Made by a program: the position numbers and the translations under genes. From Patescibacteria group bacterium (lineage in GTDB: Bacteria > Patescibacteriota > Microgenomatia > UBA1400 > MFAQ01), in the NCBI GenBank assembly GCA_018817845.1, contig JAHITH010000017.1, positions 1 to 11,712 on the forward strand: 11,712 bases of DNA. Direction: 5' to 3'. Numbering within the stretch: the stretch's first letter is position 1; every line of letters begins with the position of its first letter. Below, one piece after another: positions 1-6,634 of this stretch. Under the pieces are notes generated by a model, which saw nothing but the letters and a program-made list of their open reading frames with translations, was not told where the DNA came from and did not search any database.

Positions 1-938
1 AAACTTAGATATTTGATGTTTAGTTCTACTGCTCTTTGTAATTTTTCTTTATTGTCTTGGAGCCTGGAAAAAGCGGGGAAAGCTACCTTGCTGACGTTAT
101 CCATAAATATTCTTAAGGGCATGTTGGCCCATCTACTTGCCCAGCCAATGTAACCTAAGCCTACTGGGCCGATTAGTTTTCCTAAAAGTATGGTCATACC
201 GTCGTCTTTTAAGACGGCTATAAAAGTATTGGCTTGGTATGGTAGGCCAAATTTTAGAAGTGTTTTTAAAGAGCTTTTTTTGATTGTAAGTCCTGGTCGC
301 CAAGGAGAAACTATGTACATTAAAACCAGACCAGTAACTCCCCTGGCTAAAACAGCTACCGTGAAAGAGGTAATTCCCCAGCCCTTCCAGGCTAGATAAA
401 CGGCTACAAAGTTAAAGACCAAGGTTTCTGCAATTTGAGGAATTATTAGTTTGTTGAATTGTAATCTTCGCTCCAAAAGAATTGAAGGAATGGTTTTTAG
501 AGAGCTTAAGAAAAAAGATATACCTAAGGCGTATAAAAGATAGATTCCGCTTTGAGAGATTGAGTAGAAAGAACGAATGGTAGGAGTGGCTATTTTTAGT
601 ATCAACAAAAGAGACACAACGAGTATTTGTTGAATAGCAAAAGTTGTGGTTAGATCTTCTCTTATAATTTTAGATTTTTTTTGTATCAGGGCGGCGGCCA
701 AACCTATGTCTGAAAAATAAGTAAGAAAGTTAACTACTGAAGAGACTAGGAAAAAGACACCGTAAACTTCTGGACTTAAGAAAACGGTGAGAGCTAAGGT
801 GGCTAAAAAGGTGGTAATCTGAACAAGAAAGGTACGAGAAGTAAGTGATAAAATTCCCGATACAGATCTTTTGCTAACTTGAGCTAAATCTATTTCTGGT
901 GTACCTGGATCAAGTTCTAGCGGTTGGGTTTCACTCAT
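1..938 (-). CDS. WzxC-type lipid-linked oligosaccharide flippase, C-terminus cut by window edge
   Basis: Integral membrane exporter of the polysaccharide-biosynthesis/MATE-like (MOP) superfamily, expected to move undecaprenyl-linked oligosaccharides to the outer face of the membrane. I read 312 codons from the ATG at 938 to the left edge without a stop; full members have about 450-500 residues, so the last third is missing. About 22 polar residues precede the first membrane segment (SGILSLTSRTFLVQITTFLA, from residue 27). A conserved-looking stretch follows at about 228-292: KFGLPYQAN, KDDGMTILLGKLIG, LGYIGWASRWANMPLR and VAFPAFSRLQ. This pattern of D, LG..LGY, P, V.FP..SRLQ is what I know from WzxC/teichuronic-type flippases. 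The start overlaps the end of the preceding GT-C gene by 8 bases, so translation is probably coupled. No Shine-Dalgarno motif is visible. Family call is firm, substrate unknown. Confidence 0.88.
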   Translation of the reverse strand, partial: MSETQPLELDPGTPEIDLAQVSKRSVSGILSLTSRTFLVQITTFLATLALTVFLSPEVYGVFFLVSSVVNFLTYFSDIGLAAALIQKKSKIIREDLTTTFAIQQILVVSLLLILKIATPTIRSFYSISQSGIYLLYALGISFFLSSLKTIPSILLERRLQFNKLIIPQIAETLVFNFVAVYLAWKGWGITSFTVAVLARGVTGLVLMYIVSPWRPGLTIKKSSLKTLLKFGLPYQANTFIAVLKDDGMTILLGKLIGPVGLGYIGWASRWANMPLRIFMDNVSKVAFPAFSRLQDNKEKLQRAVELNIKYLS

Positions 939-2607
939 TTTTAGAATAGATTATTTTAAGTAATATAAGCAGGGACAAAAGACTAACAAGGTCTGATGCG
1001 TGCCGTACAAGTGTTTTGTGAAGTTTAACACTAATATTGGACACACCCCGATTGAGGTCAATTATTATTCTGCCCAGATCTTCATCTGTTTGATACTGGA
1101 CTTGTTTATTATTTATTTTTACCTTCATGCCAGGATAGCCAAAGATTGGAATCATTAACTTGGCGTTTTCTGTGGATACGTTGGTGGTGAAAGTTGTCCA
1201 ATTACTGCCCCTTTTTAGATCTAGGACTCCTCCATTGCCTTCTATAAACTGAGGAATGCTGAAACCTGCGTCACCTGGAGGGCGAGAGGCAGTTTTAGGC
1301 AGGTAGTCAAAAATTCCACCCGTGACTTGGAGCTCCCAAAGCCAACCTGAAAGTTTTTCTTCTCTGGTAATGCTGACTGAATAGTCCATTTTGAAAAATG
1401 GCAAGTTCCAAAGGATTACACTTATAATTAAAATGAAGGCGAGTGTCTTTTTAAACTTTGGTTTAATGAAGATAAAAAGTGCTCCTGCCGTGAATGACAT
1501 TAGAAAAACCGGAATAGTGAGGAGGCGCCAAGGAAACTGGGTGTAATAAAGAATGGGTAAGTTATCCCAGAACCAGACCGAGCGAGAATGAACTAAAAAA
1601 GTGTAAGCCAAAGACACTGCCAGTAATAAGCCAATGAGTAAGTGTAATCGTTGTTCTTTTTTATGTTTCTTGAAACGAAACAAAGCTAGTAAGCCCACTA
1701 TACCAGCGGAGATCCAGTGAAAATGACCAAGAGGGAAAGCCATATCGTCGTCTGGACCCCAGAGTGAACTACCATAATCCCAGAATCTACTTATAAACAT
1801 TTGCTTTAAATCGGCAAAGTGGGCCAAGTAGTTAAAGTAGCCAACTGTTATGGATTCTACGTGAACGGAAGATTTTTCTAAAATTACCGGAATAAAGAAA
1901 AAAGCTGACAAACCTATTGCTAAGAGGCCACCAAGAACTAAGAGTTTTAAGTTTTTCCAGGTTTTCTTTTGCCAAAACCAGAAAAGAGACCAAATTACTG
2001 CTACTGGGGCAAAAATCATGGTCATTATGTTGTGTGAAAGTATGAGAGCGGCAACAGAAAGAGAAAAGCCCAAGAAATATTTACGGTTGTATTTACTTGT
2101 TTTAATTAATTTATAACTAAACAAGAGGATTAACGGGAACCAAACCATACCCCAAGCTTCGTTCATGGCTCCACGGACGTAGACGTCTAATGAGTGATAC
2201 GGAGCGTAAACGTAAAAAACGGCCGCTACTAAACCACCCATGGTCCCAAAAAATTCGCTGGCTAAAAAATACATGAAGAAACCCGAGAGCAATAGAGACA
2301 GAATAAACATCACTTCAATTGAGGTGAAAAGACTGACCCCTAAAAGATGCATGACCTCGGCTGGATAATAAGGTAACGGTGGATAAAAATGGAACATAGG
2401 ATAGCCGTAACCAAAGCCACCATCGGGAATCCAACGACAGGGTAGCTGGCCGTCTTGAACACACTTATCTAGTTCGTAGAGTCTGAAAATTTGCAAGTCG
2501 TCGTGCATTGGGAAATAGCCAGGTTTAAGTAAATCAAAAATTGCGGGAATAAAAAGTAAAGTAAGAAAAAAAATTACCTTTACTGCGCTGATTTTACCTT
2601 TTGCCAT
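931..2607 (-). CDS. Large GT-C membrane protein, PTPS-related/YfhO-like
   Basis: Predicted polytopic membrane glycosyltransferase of the GT-C fold, 558 residues. After the first membrane segment (residues 10-28) comes the extracytoplasmic loop with GYFPMHDDLQ (HDD at 35-37, the position of the catalytic acidic pair in GT-C enzymes), R42, and then GYGYPMFHFYPPLPYYPAE (66-84). This layout matches what I know of the membrane proteins called '6-pyruvoyl-tetrahydropterin synthase-related' (a misleading name; no PTPS chemistry is implied). Many hydrophobic segments follow, with VRGAMNEAWG near 145-155 and QFPWRLL later. The last 140 or so residues form a soluble domain with IFGYPGMKVKINNKQV, like the C-terminal domain of YfhO proteins, then a final membrane helix. 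The frame stays open to an upstream ATG at 2784, but that would overlap the previous gene by 205 bases; the ATG at 2607 starts a clean MAKGK leader before the first helix and overlaps by 28 bases. Donor and acceptor are unknown. Confidence 0.85.
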   Translation of the reverse strand: MAKGKISAVKVIFFLTLLFIPAIFDLLKPGYFPMHDDLQIFRLYELDKCVQDGQLPCRWIPDGGFGYGYPMFHFYPPLPYYPAEVMHLLGVSLFTSIEVMFILSLLLSGFFMYFLASEFFGTMGGLVAAVFYVYAPYHSLDVYVRGAMNEAWGMVWFPLILLFSYKLIKTSKYNRKYFLGFSLSVAALILSHNIMTMIFAPVAVIWSLFWFWQKKTWKNLKLLVLGGLLAIGLSAFFFIPVILEKSSVHVESITVGYFNYLAHFADLKQMFISRFWDYGSSLWGPDDDMAFPLGHFHWISAGIVGLLALFRFKKHKKEQRLHLLIGLLLAVSLAYTFLVHSRSVWFWDNLPILYYTQFPWRLLTIPVFLMSFTAGALFIFIKPKFKKTLAFILIISVILWNLPFFKMDYSVSITREEKLSGWLWELQVTGGIFDYLPKTASRPPGDAGFSIPQFIEGNGGVLDLKRGSNWTTFTTNVSTENAKLMIPIFGYPGMKVKINNKQVQYQTDEDLGRIIIDLNRGVSNISVKLHKTLVRHASDLVSLLSLLILLKIIYSKNE

Positions 2608-3635
2608 AGCCTGTTTATTGTACCGTAAGCTGAGTAGTAAACAAAAGGAATGATAGGAACAAGGTAACGGGGAAAGAATATTCCTAAACTGAAGAGGATA
2701 AGGGAGCAGAGTATATATAAATAAATTACTCTTGATCGCCAAGAAAAGAGGCTTAATGAGAAAATTATTGGCCAAATTATCCACCAGTTTTCAACCTGTA
2801 TTGTGCCATCACCCCACCAAGTTGGCCATTGGTTGAGATAGATTATTTTCCATACCCCCAACGGTGGTGCTTGTGGACCTCCGGCCCACCAGTTGACTTG
2901 ATAGCGGAAAAACTTGGCAAACGAGATTAATGATGGGTGGTGAACAAAGTAGGTGAAGTTGCCAGCGAGAAAACCCAAGGCCGTCGCAGGTAAGGATTTT
3001 ATTATACGAGAAAAATGAGTAAAGTCACCGGTGAGGGTGGTGTCGACTATCAAAGCAAGAAATAAAGGGATACTGGATGGAAAAAACTTAATGCTGGCCG
3101 AGAGACCAAGAAATAAACAGGTAAGAAGTGACCATTTGAATGAGTGATTGGTCGATCGGAAACGCTGGTATGAAAGAAGTGTTAACAAATGAAAGACAGC
3201 CAGTTGGATGTCTAATAAGGAAACTGTAAGCTGGCTGAGTAACAGCGGTTCAAAGGTAATAACTAAAGTGAGAAATGCTGAATTGGTAAATAAATAGAAA
3301 AATAAAACTAGACACAAAAAACTAAGATAAGAAATAATATACGGGTTGCCGAACAGTTTTAATGACAAACCAAAGAAGACTTTTCCTAGAGCTGGGTGGC
3401 CTGGGAACATTTGTTCTGGGTCTTTACCGTTTACCAAAGAATGACCCTCGACTATGTAAAGTTCGCTATCTGATAAGGTTAGTTTGGCTTTATCACCTTG
3501 AGTGTACTGTGATTGATTGTAGCGGTCTATTGATTTGTTGATGTCGTATGGTTTGGTATAAAGATCAATATTGCTCCAAAAAAGAAAAAGTAATCTGATG
3601 ATAATGGCAAGAATCAAGAATCTTTTTATCCACAT
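2580..3635 (-). CDS. PMT-like GT-C glycosyltransferase family protein
   Basis: Membrane protein of 351 residues, probably a dolichyl/polyprenyl-phosphate-sugar dependent glycosyltransferase related to the protein O-mannosyltransferase (PMT/GT39) clan. Helix 1 is at residues 6-20. A large outer loop carries SDSELY (55-60) and then PGHPALGKVFFGL (78-90), close to the HPPLGK motif of PMT proteins. TFEPLLLSQLTVSLLDIQL (127-145) resembles the PMT helix that ends in a conserved LLD. Near the C-terminus there is a Trp-rich outer loop (QVNWWAGGPQAPP, then NQWPTWWGDG), comparable with the W-rich loop after the PMT catalytic helices. It is shorter than most PMT proteins (about 500 or more residues), with fewer C-terminal helices. 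The start lies 10 bases after the glycosylase stop, with AAAATAACATTT and no Shine-Dalgarno before the ATG. The acceptor could be protein or glycan; this cannot be told from sequence. Confidence 0.82.
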   Translation of the reverse strand: MWIKRFLILAIIIRLLFLFWSNIDLYTKPYDINKSIDRYNQSQYTQGDKAKLTLSDSELYIVEGHSLVNGKDPEQMFPGHPALGKVFFGLSLKLFGNPYIISYLSFLCLVLFFYLFTNSAFLTLVITFEPLLLSQLTVSLLDIQLAVFHLLTLLSYQRFRSTNHSFKWSLLTCLFLGLSASIKFFPSSIPLFLALIVDTTLTGDFTHFSRIIKSLPATALGFLAGNFTYFVHHPSLISFAKFFRYQVNWWAGGPQAPPLGVWKIIYLNQWPTWWGDGTIQVENWWIIWPIIFSLSLFSWRSRVIYLYILCSLILFSLGIFFPRYLVPIIPFVYYSAYGTINRLWQKVKSAQ

Positions 3636-3645
3636 AAATGTTATT

Positions 3646-4230
3646 TTAACTTAAACTTTGCCAGAGGTAACGGCTGGCTAGGGTGCGGTACGGAGACCAT
3701 TTTTTGGCTATTATTATCATGACCTTTAGATTTTCTCTGTCTAGTTTATATAACTTGCCCATGGCGGTTCTTATGCCCAGATCACCCACCGGAAAAATAT
3801 CGGGGCGATTAAGGGTGAACATTAGAATCATGTTTGCACTCCAGGGGCCGATGCCTTTGATACTAGTGAGTTGGTCCATTACTTCTTGGTCGGTGGATTT
3901 ATGGAGTTTGTCTACGTTTAGGCTACCCGAGACAATGGCAGTAGCAACATTTTGAATGTAGGATGATTTTTGTGCGGATAAACCCACATTTTTTAATTGA
4001 TTAATTGTAAGTTTGAGGGTGTTTTTGGGTGTAATTGATCCCTTGAATAATTTTTTAAACCTGTTATAAATACTGGCGGCTGAAGCCAAGGATAACTGTT
4101 GGTTGATAACTGACTCTATTAAGTCTGTAAATATATCCCCCGTTTTGGGCCAATTGAACGGAGGGTGTTGTTTAATTAGTTTTTTTAATACTGGGTCTTT
4201 GGATAAATACCCAATGGCTTTGTTATCCAT
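3646..4230 (-). CDS. DNA-3-methyladenine glycosylase, HhH-GPD family (AlkA-type, minimal form)
   Basis: Base-excision repair enzyme expected to cut the N-glycosidic bond of alkylated purines such as 3-methyladenine. The 194 residues cover only the helix-hairpin-helix core. VINQQLSLASAASIYNRF (41-58) is the typical first core helix. The hairpin is at 121-137 (LTSIKGIGPWSANMILMF), and FPVGDLGIR (146-154) carries the catalytic aspartate, D150. The closing KKWSPYRTLASRYLW (176-190) is the usual AlkA-family end. There is no Cys cluster for an iron-sulphur centre as in Nth/MutY, and the N-terminal AlkA domain of the roughly 280-residue E. coli enzyme is absent, as in many short bacterial and archaeal members. 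The ATG overlaps the stop of the upstream Bro-N/DinD-like gene by 8 bases (ATGGATAA), which points to coupled translation. A repair gene is unexpected in a run of glycan genes. Confidence 0.93.
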   Translation of the reverse strand: MDNKAIGYLSKDPVLKKLIKQHPPFNWPKTGDIFTDLIESVINQQLSLASAASIYNRFKKLFKGSITPKNTLKLTINQLKNVGLSAQKSSYIQNVATAIVSGSLNVDKLHKSTDQEVMDQLTSIKGIGPWSANMILMFTLNRPDIFPVGDLGIRTAMGKLYKLDRENLKVMIIIAKKWSPYRTLASRYLWQSLS

Positions 4231-5044
4231 TTAAAAGTTTTTTAGCATTTTGTTTAGATATTACTTTTTTACCAGTTTGTCTTTCTATCTCTTTTCTAGC
4301 GTTACCAGCAATACTGCCACCCTGTTTGGCGATAATTTTACTTGGCTTGAATCCTTTTGGTTTGCGTTTTTTGGATATCTCGGTAGTAGCAGTTTCGGCT
4401 AGCATGTTTAAGACCAGTTCTAAATTGGTCATGTTATCTCTTAAACTTTCTTTTTTTAGATTTTTTAGGTTTTTATACTGCTTGACGTTTAAACCTGCCC
4501 ATGCTTTGGTAATTTCATTAGTTAAAATTGCAAACTCCAACCCCACTTTAACACCTCTTTGTTCCCACTCATCTGTTAAGGTTTTTCTTATTTCTATGCT
4601 TTTTAAGCGCTGATTTATCCAGTTTTTACTGTATCCTTTTTGTAAATAGGTTTTTAGAGCCCGATTGATGGTTAATTCTGGATCGGCTATTTCTTCTATT
4701 CTTTGGTAGCCCACTTGAGCCAACCAGAGTTTAAAAGGTTCGGCTCTGGGGGAAGGAATTGATTGGACTAGGCGAAACATGTCTTCTGTAGAGAAACAAT
4801 CTGTTGCGTATTTTTTTCCATCTACAGCCTTAAATTTCAGTTGTACGATTTTTTCGTACACCTGACTACCTTCTATTTTTAGCTTTTTCTTTAGATCTGT
4901 CCAATACCGCTTAGGGATGGTTGAGTCTGTAAGAATGGCTACCACGTCGATAATGGAAAAATACCAGAGTTCTTTTTTGCTGTCCCAGTGTCTGCGTATT
5001 TCTTTTTGATTAAAAATGGCAACCGACTGTGATTTTTTATCCAT
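4223..5044 (-). CDS. Bro-N domain protein with DinD-like C-terminal half (antirepressor-like)
   Basis: A 273-residue cytoplasmic, basic protein. Residues about 10-110 look like a Bro-N domain: ELWYFSIIDVVAILTDS (25-41), KRYWTDLKKKL (45-55), a short charged strand region, then FSTEDMFRLVQSIPSPRAEPFKLWLA (84-109), the usual end of Bro-N in phage antirepressors. The C-terminal half resembles E. coli DinD, a LexA-controlled protein of similar length: compare LEFAILTNEITKAWAGL (169-185) with the DinD region around DFAIFQNHGYQGLYGGL, followed in both by a KxLKK-type stretch and an NxELxxNMxAxTxT-like helix (207-222). The tail is rich in Lys/Arg (KKRKPKGFKPSK, 225-236). E. coli DinD has been reported to inhibit RecA; whether this relative does so is unknown. 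The gene is preceded by a promoter candidate ending only 6 bases before the ATG, and is coupled to the AlkA-type gene. Antirepressor of a lost prophage is the main alternative. Confidence 0.8.
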   Translation of the reverse strand: MDKKSQSVAIFNQKEIRRHWDSKKELWYFSIIDVVAILTDSTIPKRYWTDLKKKLKIEGSQVYEKIVQLKFKAVDGKKYATDCFSTEDMFRLVQSIPSPRAEPFKLWLAQVGYQRIEEIADPELTINRALKTYLQKGYSKNWINQRLKSIEIRKTLTDEWEQRGVKVGLEFAILTNEITKAWAGLNVKQYKNLKNLKKESLRDNMTNLELVLNMLAETATTEISKKRKPKGFKPSKIIAKQGGSIAGNARKEIERQTGKKVISKQNAKKLLNG

Positions 5045-5050
5045 GTATTA

Positions 5051-5079
5051 TTTTTACACCGAATACTACCCGAAGTCAA
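5051..5079 (-). promoter_or_regulatory. Sigma70-type promoter candidate for the DinD-like/AlkA pair
   Basis: On the minus strand TTGACT (5079-5074, 5 of 6 consensus) is followed by a 17-base spacer and TAAAAA (5056-5051, 4 of 6). The -10 box ends 6 bases before the ATG at 5044, so the predicted first transcribed base is at or next to the A of the start codon and the mRNA would be leaderless. This fits the absence of any Shine-Dalgarno motif. The 48-base gap is the largest in the minus-strand series and has no terminator hairpin, so read-through from the GT39-like gene is also expected. Two TTCGG copies spaced 11 bases apart lie across the spacer. Confidence 0.5.
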
Positions 5080-5092
5080 TAGTAAGTTTCGT

Positions 5093-6634
5093 TTATTTGA
5101 TTAACTGGTAGACCTGGAGTTCTTCTTGAGTGCCGTCTGGACGGGCTGGTTTTGGATAGCTTTTTATTAGTTCAAGTCTTTGAAGATCATGAGGTTTTAA
5201 ATTATTTCTTGACTTATTTATTACCAAGAAAATTAGATTTTCTTTGGAAGTATTTTCTAACGCCTCTGGGATTTTTACAGCCGGTTGACCAATACCAATA
5301 ACGGTAATGTTTGGACGACCTTCTGTATAGATTTGCAGACCGTCTGGCAGGGTACCGAAGTAGCCTTCTGCGCCCACCACTATAGTTTTACCTTGATTAG
5401 ATAGATTGATTAGGTAATTAGCAAAGTCTTTTTGCCCCCAACCAGCGGTCCATTCTTCTAGGTAACCATGACGCATACGGCTGGGCATGTTGATTTCTGC
5501 TGGTTTAAATATGTAGAAAACCGAGGTAATTAGAGGGAACAGAAGAACGAGCAAGATTAAAAGAGTTTGTTTTTTTACTTTTTTACTAATCCAGACGAGA
5601 CCAAGAGAGGTTAATATGATTAGGGGTAGAACTGCAAAGTAAAGATATCTTGGGGTGTAAACCTTGGCGATTAATGCTTGGGCTATTAGGGGTGTAATAG
5701 AGATTGTTAAAATTGCTAGGGCTTTTTTTCTGGTTTCTTTTTTTGAGAAAGAAAGAAATGCTGACAAAGCTATGGGTGGGGTAAGCAGGGCGAAAATCCA
5801 AGAAAGGGTTGATTTTAAGTTGCCGGTAAGAGGGTTTAGGGGGTGTTGTAGTACTTCTGAAAATGAAAATAAATAGTCTTGGTTTCTGGAACCTACCATG
5901 TTGAAATTTGGACCCAATCGTAAAATATTATAAATCGCTTGGGAAATAACAAAAGCCAAAAGCCAGCCAGCTAGCAATTTAAACCCAGTTCCGAACTGGG
6001 TTTTTTTAAGGAAAAATATTGCTAGGATGGGTTGCCAGAGGTAAAAAAATATGGCGGGGGATTTGGTTAGAAAAGCTAAGCCCAAAATAACACCTAAAAT
6101 CATTGCCAGATCTAGTCTGGGTTTTTTTACATACAAGAAACCAACAACCAGTGACCAGATTCCAAACATGGCCAACATACTATCTACTAGGGCTAGTCTG
6201 TCGAAGAAGACCGTGTATGGAGTAATGGCGTATAAAAGCGCGGTAAGAAGGCTAATTTTTAAAGAAGAGAAGAGCAAAAACGAAAGAGTTGTTAAGCCTA
6301 ATAGGGTGCCAAAACCTGCTAATACTGAAAGAACTCTACCGGCAATAACTGGGTCATTGAAGATCTTAAACATGGGGATCATGGCCCACATAAAAAGTGG
6401 TTGTTTGCCGTCTTGAAGGGGTAAAAATCTTAGGGTTGGTTCTGATCTCATAACCTGGGCCCAGCGAATGTAGATGGCTTCGTCTACAAAGACAGGCAGG
6501 CCGTTTAAATTAATCAGGCGGAGGACAAAAAAGGCGACGATCGTTGCGGTGAGGGCGATGGTGTGCCAGAGTTTTGGTTTGGGGAATGTTGGCTTGAGGA
6601 ATGTTGGCTTGGGGAATGTTAAAAAAAATTTCAT
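5093..6634 (-). CDS. GT39/ArnT-like GT-C glycosyltransferase
   Basis: Polytopic membrane protein of 513 residues of the PMT_2/ArnT-like group, expected to transfer a sugar from a polyprenyl-phosphate donor to an acceptor outside the membrane. After helix 1 (24-40) the first outer loop has GLPVFVDEAIYIRWAQ, with the acidic pair D51-E52 in the catalytic position, then DGKQPLFMW (75-83), matching the conserved K.PL.. of the family. PYTVFFDRLALVDSMLAMFG (139-158) includes the second family motif ending in LVD, and FLTKSPAIFF (188-197) is the usual TK.P helix start. About 10-11 helices are followed by a soluble C-terminal region of about 130 residues. The N-terminus is unusual: three TFPKP-type repeats (residues 6-20) encoded by a 15-base DNA repeat. 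The ATG overlaps the preceding gene's TGA by 4 bases (ATGA). An AAAGG lies 12 bases upstream, a weak and rather distant ribosome site. Confidence 0.88.
   Translation of the reverse strand: MKFFLTFPKPTFLKPTFPKPKLWHTIALTATIVAFFVLRLINLNGLPVFVDEAIYIRWAQVMRSEPTLRFLPLQDGKQPLFMWAMIPMFKIFNDPVIAGRVLSVLAGFGTLLGLTTLSFLLFSSLKISLLTALLYAITPYTVFFDRLALVDSMLAMFGIWSLVVGFLYVKKPRLDLAMILGVILGLAFLTKSPAIFFYLWQPILAIFFLKKTQFGTGFKLLAGWLLAFVISQAIYNILRLGPNFNMVGSRNQDYLFSFSEVLQHPLNPLTGNLKSTLSWIFALLTPPIALSAFLSFSKKETRKKALAILTISITPLIAQALIAKVYTPRYLYFAVLPLIILTSLGLVWISKKVKKQTLLILLVLLFPLITSVFYIFKPAEINMPSRMRHGYLEEWTAGWGQKDFANYLINLSNQGKTIVVGAEGYFGTLPDGLQIYTEGRPNITVIGIGQPAVKIPEALENTSKENLIFLVINKSRNNLKPHDLQRLELIKSYPKPARPDGTQEELQVYQLIK
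5981..6007 (+). terminator. Terminator-like hairpin facing antisense inside the GT39-like gene
   Basis: Plus-strand AAACCCAGTT (5981-5990), loop CCG, AACTGGGTTT (5994-6003) form a perfect 10-bp stem, and the T run continues for four more bases to 6007 (seven Ts in all from 6001). Read on the plus strand this has the form of a rho-independent terminator. It lies in coding sequence of the minus strand (residues KKTQFGTGFKLL), so it would stop only antisense RNA. The stem has five G-C pairs (CCC/GGG plus two more), a moderate strength. It may also be a coincidence of codon choice. Confidence 0.3.
6576..6620. repeat. Triplicated 15-base tandem repeat in the start of the GT39-like gene
   Basis: Three abutting units: GGTTTGGGGAATGTT (6576-6590), GGCTTGAGGAATGTT (6591-6605), GGCTTGGGGAATGTT (6606-6620). 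Neighbouring units differ at one or two bases. On the minus strand they encode TFPKP, TFLKP, TFPKP, directly before the first membrane helix. The unit length is a multiple of three, so gain or loss of a unit would keep the frame. Confidence 0.9.

Noticed and set aside
190..399. Plus-strand frames opposite the main genes (190-399, 3683-3955, 4326-4613, 5664-5876, 6051-6416, 8130-8336, 9352-9582) and a minus-strand frame at 5586-5801.
   Set aside because: All lie inside larger genes with clear family motifs in another frame, and their translations show no recognisable domain, sensible start signal or operon context.
2608..2784. Upstream extension of the large PTPS-related GT-C gene to an ATG at 2784 (59 more residues).
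   Set aside because: It would overlap the well-supported PMT-like gene by 205 bases, adds a sequence without family resemblance, and the ATG at 2607 gives a normal MAKGK start just before the first helix.
4842..4860. Perfect 7-bp inverted repeat TGTACGA / TCGTACA with a 5-base loop in the Bro-N coding region.
   Set aside because: It is inside conserved coding sequence, lacks a T run after the stem, is short, and has no promoter near it. Most likely chance.
3646..5044. Reading the Bro-N gene and its neighbour as remains of a prophage.
   Set aside because: No integrase, attachment-site repeats, phage structural genes or base-composition change are seen; both genes are intact and tightly fitted into the series. 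A phage origin of the Bro-N gene alone remains possible.
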